Positions 56,078 to 64,000 of a stretch of DNA of 64,000 nt are shown here, one piece after another. A program made the translations under genes and the position numbers. The notes below the pieces were generated by a model. It did no database searches. It was not told the DNA's origin and was given only the letters and a program-made list of their open reading frames with translations. Positions within the stretch are counted from its first letter, which is position 1. Each line of letters opens with the position of its first letter. The stretch is from Podospora bellae-mahoneyi. Its lineage: Eukaryota; Ascomycota; Sordariomycetes; Sordariales; Podosporaceae. The stretch covers positions 1,302,001 through 1,366,000 of the forward strand of contig NC_085884.1 in assembly GCF_035222275.1 (NCBI RefSeq). Direction: 5' to 3'.

Positions 56078-56251
56078 CCCTGTGATGTCCTCATCGATTT
56101 AGAGAGGAAGTTCTTCATCAGTTTCAGACTACAATCAAGCAACACAACCAAGTACAACTCAGATTAGGTACACTTCCAAGACCTCTCACCGGTAAGTTCT
56201 TCGCCCCATATTTCTTCCTCTGGCTCAATACTGACTCCTATCCCTCAGAAA

Positions 56252-56602
56252 ATGAAGGTCTCCACCGTCATCGCCATCCCCGTCGCGTTCGCCATCGGCG
56301 CCTCAGCCCAGCTGGCCCAGTGCCAGGCTGCCTGCCGCGGTGGCGAGGAAGCTGTCAACCGTTTTTGCCGCGGTCTCAGAGATGCCCGGCTCCGTGCTGG
56401 GTGCTGGGCCCTTGCCCTGGCTGTCGGATCTCCTGCTGGACAGACTGCCTGCCTCAACTGGTGCTACTGGCAGTACGGAGCCCTCAAGCGCGACGTTTTG
56501 GATGTCTTGGAGGCTCGTAACGAGGTTTCGCTTGCCGGTGATTTTGCTTTGACTGGATTGGAGGCTGAGAAGCGTGCTGTTGAGGTGGAGTGGACTGCCT
56601 AA
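56252..56602 (+). CDS. small secreted six-cysteine protein (helical-hairpin-like)
   Basis: The 116-aa product starts MKVSTVIAIPVAFAIGASAQ, a signal peptide with probable cleavage after ASA. Six cysteines follow as C24, C28, C39, C51, C67 and C71, so the Cys-x3-Cys pairs CQAAC and CLNWC bracket a helical region. Two Cx3C motifs joined by a linker is the arrangement of alpha-hairpinin folds; the extra C39/C51 pair would tie the linker. Dibasic KR occurs at ALKRD and EKRAV, so the acidic tail of about 37 residues may be removed by Kex2. The strong promoter layout (TATA box, leader intron) suggests high expression. Role unknown: effector, antimicrobial-like or wall protein are all possible. It is intact and lies between two HET genes. 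Confidence 0.8.
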   Translation: MKVSTVIAIPVAFAIGASAQLAQCQAACRGGEEAVNRFCRGLRDARLRAGCWALALAVGSPAGQTACLNWCYWQYGALKRDVLDVLEARNEVSLAGDFALTGLEAEKRAVEVEWTA

Positions 56603-56946
56603 GGTCATGTTACAGGGAGCATTGGGGGTGATGCAGTTGGAAAGCAAACAAGACAGCGGAATCTTCTTGCCTCGTGAGAATCTGTAGTTCTAGCTATATC
56701 CCCAATCAAAGCTATTTATCCTGTGTAGTGAACCAAGCATTCCCTTTGACCCCCCTAGTCCGTAGGTCTGGAAGAAATAAAGACCCACCACCTGTCTGCC
56801 CTTTGCCTATTCGACAGCTCGATCATGACATCTGAGTGGTCATCAAGCATTTGTCTGGGACAGGCCATACATGTGCCACGTGGGCAATCACACCTCGGAC
56901 AGGTTTCGATTGGGAGCGTACGCTTCACATCCGTTGTAAACTCCAA
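56603..56946. other. 3' region between convergent genes
   Basis: 3' flank of the secreted protein gene and of the broken HET gene; a 63-codon minus-strand ORF with CPRCDCPRGTCMAC (56946-56755) is Cys-rich but has no start or family support. Confidence 0.4.
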
Positions 56947-58440
56947 CTAGTCTCTGCCCTTCCATGAGGGGATATTAGTGTAAAGTCGTGTTTCTATGTG
57001 AGCCACACTTGGGGTCACAACAAGCATGAAGGATTTCCCTTGTTCATTAGAATACAGCAATGAAAAGGGCTTTAGGCCGTCCAGCCAAGGACTAACCGAA
57101 AGATACCAGCGAGCCTCGTCACCATTCTGATCCCACCGACCAAGAAAGTCTCGCGGCACACTGACATCAGCTATGATAAAGATGGTGGACGATTGGATCA
57201 GGCCCTTGATCGTAATCATATGGGACAAATTCGGCGTCAATCTCAGCCCGGTTTCACAATTTGACTCGGAGCTGAAACCGACGCCGTTTCCTACCAAGGT
57301 AATTGCCATGGGAAGAGCCTCATGCATGAGCTGCATTGTGGCTGTCGCTCTTTGTTCCCACCGATCAAGTCCTTCTTGATAAAAGCTGGTGAGGATTCCT
57401 GGAGATGTCTCTATGAAATCCAAGCACGAACTAGCCCTACCCACATCACTTGCGGCTGCACAGTTGAGCAACACCGTAAGTATGTTAGAGTCACCTGAAG
57501 GGTCTCGAAATGCCATAAAGGTCATTCCGATTCGCTTTTTGTTCACTAAGATATTTCGGGCCACGATACCCTTGAGGTTCTGCGAGCTGTACGGCCAGCT
57601 GCCAGCAACCACGTTGCTGCTGTTTTTGAAGTCCCTGGGTTCGTAAGCCAGGATGAATCTTTCGATTTCGCCGTGGTAGAATATGGAATCATCTTCAATA
57701 TCTTCTTGGAGTCTCTGAAAGGCCCGGTGGCCCTCTCCGTATAAGAGTGGCATGTTGATGTCCAAGATATCAAAAAGGACAATATGCCATGCCTTCGATG
57801 CGAATGGTGATTCGTTCAGCCGCCCAAGACATCTTCTTAGCAACGCTGAAATATCGATAGGTTTCCGAAGATGAAAAACCCGTGGTGGATGCGCGTAATA
57901 TCGACAATAAGTTCCAGGAGGCCGTGCCTTGAACCTATCTCTTGCCAGTCTGAAGCAAAGAAGTATACGACTGGAGGAGCGATAAGTTCTTGAAGCTTCC
58001 AACCACGGGTGAACCATCGAGAACGCCCGAAGCCACTCTATTTGGCACGGTGGTCATCGTCGTGATTGACGTCGCTCAGGTAGGCATAGCAGACCTGAGC
58101 TTCGCGATACCACCGAAACATGGAGTTGATGGCCTCTGAGAGCTCGGCCGAGCTTGATTTGTCGATGCAACAAGTGTCAATCCACTATGACATGATGTTA
58201 ACGACCAGTATTGACAGTCGTTGAGAGGGTATGTACTCACAGTGTACTTGAATCCATCCTTGACAGGTTGTCCAACCGCTCCCTTCACCTCGGCAAACCC
58301 GTCTCTCCTCTCTGCGGTCCCATTCTCAATATCCTGGAACAGCACCTCGTCACTTTCCCACGTGTGTGAAATGATAGCGTAAACAGGAATTTTATCGTAA
58401 AAGGTCTCAAAATTGAGCGTCTCTGTGTTGAGGAGACGCA
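56947..58440 (-). pseudogene. HET-domain gene of the HET-E/D-like class, broken
   Basis: The ATG at 58440 gives MRLLNTETLNFETFYDKIPV then YAIISHTWESDEVLFQDIEN, the start typical of HET domains found on NWD-type NLR proteins. A canonical intron (donor GTGAGT after KYT, TTAAC branch, CATAG acceptor) joins to WIDTCCIDKSSSAELSEAIN and SMFRWYREAQVCYAYLSDV. Next come SRWFTRGWKLQELIAPPVVY, VAKKMSWAAERIT and DINMPLLYGEGHRAFQRLQE, but these conserved blocks lie in three different frames, and a stop precedes the first of them. The tail (57560-56947) is one open frame with no NACHT or repeat domain. At least three interruptions make it nonfunctional. Living relatives act in heterokaryon incompatibility. 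Confidence 0.8.
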
Positions 58441-58615
58441 TCACGTCTGGACTGCCCGGGCAGCAAAGGTTGTGTGACGCTAGAACATGTAAAGGAAGGC
58501 ACTCGACTGATAGGCTCCTGCTTAGCAATGGTATATACATTTCAGCAATCTCTAAGCACATACAATCTTCTATATACCACTCAGTAAACACCGAAACCCC
58601 GTTCGATCTTGTTGC

Positions 58616-60508
58616 TCATGGCCTATATGGAGGAGGAGCCTCGTCTGGCTGTTCCTTGTACACAGGTGGTGTCGCCACTCTGTTCGAAGTCGGAGCCGCC
58701 GCTGGCGGTGAGGCCGTAGTAGCAACTGGCCGTGAAACTCGGCCACCAGCTGTCCCATTCTCAGCTCGTATAAGCTCCCGATCCAGCGCCGCGAGCTTCG
58801 CTCTCCGTTTACGCCGCACATAAAACACGCACCCCACCGTGATCACCACCAGACAGCCCGCCACGATCCCAAGGACAGGCCCAGTCATCTCCCTCCTACC
58901 ACTGTCCGAGGAGCTGCCCGACACTTTTGTGGGACCAGTTGGACCTCCTGAACCTGTCGACCCAGATCCTCGGTCATCGTCATCGCGATTCCAGTAGCTG
59001 GCCCAATACTGAATCCACTCCGCGTCCCTGTCGTGCTTCCCGGCGTGCTCCTGAAATTCAGGGCGGAAACTTACTAACCTCTCCTTGGGGTCAAATACGT
59101 CAGGACCAACCGTTTGCGCCATGTAAAACAGATTGTCGTCATAGTTGACACCGAGAAAGGCAGACTGAAGAAAGGCGCGGCCTAGCTTATAGTAGCCCTC
59201 CCTAGCTTCTGCTGACTTGCAGGGAAAGTACCGAAGTTTCGCGTCAATGCCATTGAGCCGGGTGTCCATTTCGATGTCGAGAAGCCACAGGGGTACCTGG
59301 ATCGTGAGCGATTTGACCTTGACAGATCCGGGACTGAACGCGTTCTGCAAGGTAAACCCCATATATGCCGGAGCCTTCATGAGGCGTTTATACCCGGGGT
59401 CGGACGTGTCCCACAGCCAAAGCTTGAGCCTGTCATCCCAGTGAATCGGAAGATCCTTCGCCGCGTTGTCGCAGGTGTTCGGGGGCAGGTACATGTGGGG
59501 TATCGTCGGGTCCGGCATAACCAGCGCAGCGCCAGGTATGTGCCCTTTGACTTCAAAAAATTGCCTCCTCTCGGGTGCTGCCGGTCGGGGAAGTTGCAAG
59601 AGACTCAAATTGGTCATTCGACTGGACTCGGATATCTCGCCCATGATGGTCCGGTTGGGGCTCTCGCGGGTTGCCCAGTCAAAGGCAAACCCGTCTCGAG
59701 ATTTCTCAAAGGAGCCCAATGTTACGTCACTCAGGTACAATCGCGGAAGATAGCCCTGGTGGACGAACTCGGGCTGGTCCATGGTGTCGAACATGAGAAA
59801 GTCCCCCTTTATCCGGTTATTGTCATATCCTCCCAGGAACATCTTGCCGGGCAACTTCCAGTCCGGTCGTCCCACGTACAGTCCAAAGGAGTTGCTGCGG
59901 ATTCGGCCGGCGTCTTTGACCTGCTGGATAATGCTGCGCGAATCAGGTTCTTCATCTCCAGGGGGCGCAAGAGCAAGCATATCTCCATGTGTGAACTCGA
60001 TGGCAATCTCGGCTTCTAGGTACAGCCTGGAGTGGTTGAGGGCAATAAGAGGGGTTTTGACGTGGAGGAATTCTGTAAGGTTGCCGTTGCCATATGGCAT
60101 AGATAGGTCCCAGTCCGGCAGCCTGGCACCCGTTTGGATGGAAGGATCCCAACTTGAGGCAAAGTAACCTGTTGCCCAGCGACCCTCTCGGGAAAACTCT
60201 TCCATCTTCTGGTAGTCAACGACTCTAGTCCACCAGATTGTTGAGATGTTGGTCCACGGTGAGGGATACATTGGCAAGATAATCTGGTCTTTTGTAATGT
60301 TGGACAAATCGTAAGTCCCCAACAGGGTCGAAAGCTGCTCCCATGGCCCGTTGGTGTTTTCGAGAAAATGTGCGGTCAGTTCTTTTCGTGGAGCAGTCCA
60401 TTGAAGCTTTTCGACGAGGATCTCGGTGGTGTCCTGGCAGCATCCTGATTGCACCAGGGCAAGTAGGGCTACAGGCAGCTGGATTGCCCGTAGGTTGCCG
60501 AAAAGCAT
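58616..60508 (-). CDS. type I membrane protein with aspartic-protease-like ectodomain lacking the catalytic motif
   Basis: The ATG at 60508 (MLFGNLRAIQLPVALLALVQ) gives a signal peptide ending near SGCC; the upstream TTG is not used. The 630-aa product is intact. The ectodomain (about 25-520) has pepsin-like signs, such as SFGLYVGRPDWKLPGKMFLG followed by GYDNNRIKGDFL, but I find no DTG/DSG catalytic triad, so it is probably not a protease. N-glycosylation sequons are frequent. A Gly/Ser-rich linker precedes one helix (GPVLGIVAGCLVVITVGCVF), then RRKRR and a cytosolic tail ending EAPPPYRP, whose PPPY could bind WW-domain ubiquitin ligases. This architecture is a recognisable Sordariomycete family of cell-surface proteins with unproven function. 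Confidence 0.8.
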   Translation of the reverse strand: MLFGNLRAIQLPVALLALVQSGCCQDTTEILVEKLQWTAPRKELTAHFLENTNGPWEQLSTLLGTYDLSNITKDQIILPMYPSPWTNISTIWWTRVVDYQKMEEFSREGRWATGYFASSWDPSIQTGARLPDWDLSMPYGNGNLTEFLHVKTPLIALNHSRLYLEAEIAIEFTHGDMLALAPPGDEEPDSRSIIQQVKDAGRIRSNSFGLYVGRPDWKLPGKMFLGGYDNNRIKGDFLMFDTMDQPEFVHQGYLPRLYLSDVTLGSFEKSRDGFAFDWATRESPNRTIMGEISESSRMTNLSLLQLPRPAAPERRQFFEVKGHIPGAALVMPDPTIPHMYLPPNTCDNAAKDLPIHWDDRLKLWLWDTSDPGYKRLMKAPAYMGFTLQNAFSPGSVKVKSLTIQVPLWLLDIEMDTRLNGIDAKLRYFPCKSAEAREGYYKLGRAFLQSAFLGVNYDDNLFYMAQTVGPDVFDPKERLVSFRPEFQEHAGKHDRDAEWIQYWASYWNRDDDDRGSGSTGSGGPTGPTKVSGSSSDSGRREMTGPVLGIVAGCLVVITVGCVFYVRRKRRAKLAALDRELIRAENGTAGGRVSRPVATTASPPAAAPTSNRVATPPVYKEQPDEAPPPYRP

Positions 60509-61288
60509 CTTGTAATGCGGCGCCAACAGCGGCCTAATGTCAGAAAGATTTTGTGTGCAGGACAGACATTCGTTCAGCAGCGACAGGTGAGGGAATCAAT
60601 AGCTTTTAATATCATCTTCTACTTTCTGCCTCACGTTCTGGTGACAAACTGCGCCTCAACACTGCACAGCGCTATCGTATGACTTGCCAATCAGCAGGTG
60701 ACCCAAGCATCGCAGCAGGTCCGCAGCAGCTTGGCATGGCAGCCCAACCAAGAAAACACCACCATCGTCAACGCCGAAATCCGTTTCCCAGCATGGTGTG
60801 TAAACAAGTTCCATGCAATCACCCGCCTGACCCCTGAAGATTACGAACTACCACAAACGGCAACTACATGTAGACTACAAAGACATAATATTTTACGGAC
60901 AGCTCCATATAGGTAATTGGAGGATATCGAAACAAGATAAAAAGTTCACATCCTCAAAAAAAAACAAGTACATGATGGTCGTGATAATCTTTCCACAACA
61001 CCGCAACAGCATCAAGGGGGTATATCCATCCAAATTGAGAAAAAAACGCAACCAAACCAAGCCATCCAAACCACCACCCGCCGTATACGTATCCCGTCCT
61101 CCTCCGTCTCCAAAGTGTATTCAAAGGAAAATATGTTTAACGAAGTGAAGAGCCAAGGGCAGGAAGGAGAGAAAACAAAGAAAACCGACAAAAGAAAACC
61201 ATCATCCCCCCTCCCCTTCTCATACCATGTTTCCCCCTCAAGCCCATCAAGTATAGGGTAGATCAGGGTATCATGATGCACCCCTTCT
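60509..61288. other. intergenic, no gene seen
   Basis: Promoter side of the type I membrane protein gene and 3' flank of the rhodopsin-domain gene. There is an A-run near 60957-60964. No gene supported. Confidence 0.4.
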
Positions 61289-62732
61289 TCACCAAGTCTC
61301 CTTCGGCTTCGCCGGCGCCGCCGCCTCACTATTCTGCATACTCCTCGCATCCTCACTCACATCAAACTCGGTCAACACCACAATCCCCTTGTGGTCCGCC
61401 TCCTTGGTATGCATACTCCTCGCGCCCCCCAAAACATCAGTCTTCATGTTCTGCATCTTGATCTCATTCACGATCCTCTCCTCACTCTCGGTAAAGGTGA
61501 CATTGGTCAAAATATTCGAGTTGTTCCCGTTGCCCCTCCTGAACTGGGAGTGCGAGTTGGAGCCGCCGCCGCCGCCGCCGCCGCCGCCGATGGAGCGGAA
61601 GCCCTCCGGGGTCTTGTACTTGTTGTCGGTGGTGCGCCGCGAGGTGGAGCCGAAGAGGGGTCTGAGCCAGGATTTGAAGAGGGGGAAGACCATGGGGAGG
61701 TTGGTGGTTACGACGGCGACGAAGGCTTCGCGGGTGCCCCATGCGCCGGCGAGCTCGGCGCCGTTGACGTCGTCCTGGGGGTGGGTTAGTGGTGGGGACT
61801 ACACATGACACATTGGGGGACTCACAGTGATGACAAAGATGGTCTTCAAAGTGGCGCAAACGAGGACAAAGATGCCGGCGCTCAGAACGAGGGTGGAACC
61901 GATCTTCTCGACCAGACGGAGGCGGGAACCCCAGAGAAGAGGAAGGGGAATGACAATAAGGTAGATGTCGGATGTGACGTTCGCGGCGAAGGAAGCCCAG
62001 ACGATGGGACCGGCGATGGCGGGCTGGCAACTGTTGCCTGGGTTGGGGTTGATCTGCCAGTATTTGTGGAAGGGCATGCAGCCGACGAAGACGGCCAGGA
62101 CGGAGGCGAGCCAGCCGGCGATGATAATCACGAACCCAGCGTGGACGCGCATGCGGTAACGACGACCGAGTCCGTTCTAGACAGAGTCAGCAATCGTCGT
62201 TCGTACCCAGGCGAGCAACCTGGGTGAAGAAGGGAGGCATACCGTCAATCGCAGGTAGAAGAACAACATGGCCAGCTTGAGGACCAGCATCAGGGTCGAG
62301 TAGGAGGTCCATCCCATCACCTGGACCTTGGAACCGATGACTCTCCTGTCCCATTCTGGGTCACTGGGAAGCAGCGACATCCGCTGCTCATCCGTCATGC
62401 CGTTGTTTGCCAGGCCTTGGGCAAGGTTGCCGATTTGGTAGCCCAGACATGCTTGGAGGGTGTAGAGAAGCTGGTGTTGGGCAGCGATGATCAGTATCGA
62501 GACGCAGCTGATGTTGGGTTCATGTTGGGAGGTGACCTACAACTGCCACCCACACGAGGTAGTCGTCTGTTTCAAAGTTGGAGAAGCCAACCTGGTCAAA
62601 GCGAGAGTACGTACGCAGAGCCGTGGTGCATACGCCTATCGCATACAGCGTCCAGAGAGTGATGTTGAATGTCCGCGCAGCGGCCACCGCCGCCGCGATG
62701 GCCTCGGGAGATGGTGGGCCTGCGTCCGCCAT
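61289..62732 (-). CDS. fungal rhodopsin-domain integral membrane protein (PTH11-like receptor class), four exons
   Basis: Exons 62732-62541, 62470-62243, 62176-61826 and 61774-61289 join in phase 0 at every junction, across introns of 70, 66, 51 and... similar size with CTGAT/CTGAC/CTAAC branch points. The product is about 418 aa with seven helices: FNITLWTLYAIGVCTTAL, DDYLVWVAVLLYTLQACLGY, WTSYSTLMLVLKLAMLFFYL, AGFVIIIAGWLASVLAVFVG, ASFAANVTSDIYLIVIPLPL, LVLSAGIFVLVCATLKTIFV and AFVAVVTTNLPMVFPLFK. The FETDDYL and NVTSDIYLIVIPLPLLW blocks are hallmarks of the fungal rhodopsin-domain family that includes PTH11-like receptors. The cytosolic tail has a run of about ten Gly encoded by a GGC repeat (near 61563-61590) and polar sequence. 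The ligand is unknown. Intact. No CFEM domain precedes it. Confidence 0.85.
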
Positions 62733-64000
62733 CGGGTCTCGATGCCAGGGACCGGCGATTCGGCTATCTGTGGAATCTGGGGAATCGCAAAAGCCCGGAT
62801 GTTGAGACCCGAAGGTAAAAAACGAAAAAGGCGAAAAGACAAGAAGATCACAGTTCAGGAAGACATGGGACCCATCTTGGATTTGTACATCGGGGGAAAC
62901 ATTGACTAGCTATCTGCACATGGAAGGGATCAACAAGATTACCCTTTTGGCAGCTGAGGAGCCCATCGGAGGCTTTGTGCCGCGACAAAAGGTGTAGGGG
63001 GTCTAAGGGGTGACGTGCATGCCTCTTGTTTGCTTTTTTACTTGGTGAAAGATATGTTTTTCATGCACATTGGCAGACGGAACTTTCCTAGAACACCTTC
63101 GGGTCAGTCTGGCCGATAAGCACCCCTCTGGGATGCAACCTCGCAACTCTCTTGGGACCAATGGCGGCAGTTGGGTCGGCCAGAACTTGTCGTCGGCAAA
63201 GCTGGAATTGTTTAGCTGCATGGGTTAGCAGTCTTGGAAGACCCAAGCCTCCACGCCGATGTCCACTGTTGCATTTTCAGGGGCGGCTTACGAAGTGTTG
63301 GGTTCCATCACTAGTTGAAGCTGAAGTGTCAGGTTGCTCCGAGAGTTCAAGCGGCATTTACAGTATGTACATACCCTTACCCTTACCCTTGCCTCTCCAC
63401 CTAACAACTTCAGCGAGGCACTTGGGAATATCTCGACTTGACCGGCTCTCACTATCCGTGCGGTAGCCGTTGAGGGATTTCAAAGTCAGCATCGGCCGAT
63501 GGAATCCAACCGTTATCTATTGCCCCGCACTCATTACCGGATTATCCACGAGAAACACCGTGGTCGGCGTTCTGTTGTACGAGGAGGTGGAGGAGGAGGC
63601 GGAGCTTCCATGCGGACGGTATGGACTAGAATGGGACACTAGGCCGACCCTCGGAACAACCCCCGGCTCGGCTAGTGGATGGAGTTGGTGTCTAGTAATT
63701 TGGACCAGACTCCACCGCTCTTCAAATGAATTCAAAGACCAGTCTCCCTCTTACAGCACCGCCGTCCGGCCGCCTATTCCCGTCCCAGCAGAACTAACGC
63801 CAGCTAACAGACACTCGGGTTTTGCCAAACATTCGGCAATGGCTTGGTGGGAAACTGGGAATGGGGTGCCTGTCGCCAAGATGATGCGACTTTGACAATA
63901 GTCCTTCTGCCGGCAGAGATGGAAGGGGTAAGGCCTCCCGGCCGAGAAGGAGTGGCGCGCATCAATGCAACAGGCTATTTGGTTCCGGGGGTTTGGGTCC
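62733..64000. other. right-end stretch without a supported gene
   Basis: A plus-strand ORF at 63470-63895 (141 codons) lacks family signal or splice support. A short CCCTTA tandem run is at about 63365-63384. A gene may begin beyond the right edge. Confidence 0.4.

Noticed and set aside
61391-61808. Plus-strand ORFs of 130-140 codons opposite the rhodopsin-domain exons
   Set aside because: They arise from the GC-rich antisense of the receptor tail, including a polyalanine run that is simply the Gly repeat read backwards.
63365-63384. CCCTTA tandem run, possible telomere repeat
   Set aside because: The fungal telomere unit is CCCTAA/TTAGGG; this differs and has only about three copies.
63470-63895. 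141-codon plus-strand ORF near the right edge
   Set aside because: No recognisable domain, signal peptide or intron; composition resembles translated intergenic DNA.
1-64000. CRISPR arrays, rRNA genes, bacterial-type operons, viral or LTR elements
   Set aside because: No regularly spaced repeats, no rRNA-like sequence, and no reverse transcriptase, integrase, capsid or envelope signal was recognised in any frame.

Overview
This window is nuclear DNA of a filamentous ascomycete (Pezizomycotina, most likely a Sordariomycete). The evidence is the introns (about 50-70 nt, GTRNGT donors, CTRAC/CTGAC branch points, YAG acceptors) and the gene content: HET-domain genes, 2EXR-domain genes, a DUF3433-type membrane protein, a fungal rhodopsin-domain receptor, a siderophore transporter and a GH18 chitinase of the multi-domain fungal type. 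No bacterial operons, CRISPR arrays, rRNA genes, viral or LTR elements were recognised.

Layout. 1-8.4 kb: the 3' part of an interrupted GH18 chitinase, an unidentified spliced gene on the minus strand, a small intact spliced gene (4324-4940), then a divergent pair of broken genes: a fungal class I terpene cyclase (minus) and a cytochrome P450 (plus). That pair looks like the remains of a terpene biosynthetic cluster. 9.6-16.9 kb: a broken amidohydrolase, an intact ankyrin-repeat gene, an interrupted four-helix membrane protein, a broken 2EXR gene and an unknown 275-aa ORF. 18-24.4 kb: a small repeat-flanked structure, an N-terminal-only member of a large fungal family of unknown function, a three-exon gene for a Kex2-processed six-cysteine secreted peptide, and an intact HET-domain gene. 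24.9-32 kb: a run of decayed 2EXR-domain genes. 32.5-35.1 kb: an intact siderophore-iron transporter with two perfect SreA-type iron-response GATA sites upstream. 37-49 kb: a kelch-propeller gene, a broken DUF3433 giant, an intron-containing tRNA-Ala candidate, a MARVEL-like four-helix protein and a large multi-pass membrane protein. 50-64 kb: a small Cys-rich protein, a second intact HET gene with an unusual basic amphipathic N-terminus, a six-cysteine secreted protein, a broken HET gene, a type I membrane protein with an aspartic-protease-like ectodomain, and a four-exon rhodopsin-domain membrane protein.

Taken together, housekeeping-like genes (transporter, kelch, MARVEL-like, receptor) are interspersed with fast-evolving self/non-self recognition genes (HET) and secreted small proteins. 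Many genes carry several breaks, including stops where relatives have tryptophan, which resembles the G:C to A:T damage of repeat-induced point mutation. This is typical of an accessory or subtelomere-like segment. Exon boundaries were read by eye from splice signals and frame continuity; domain names come from motif recognition, not from a database search.
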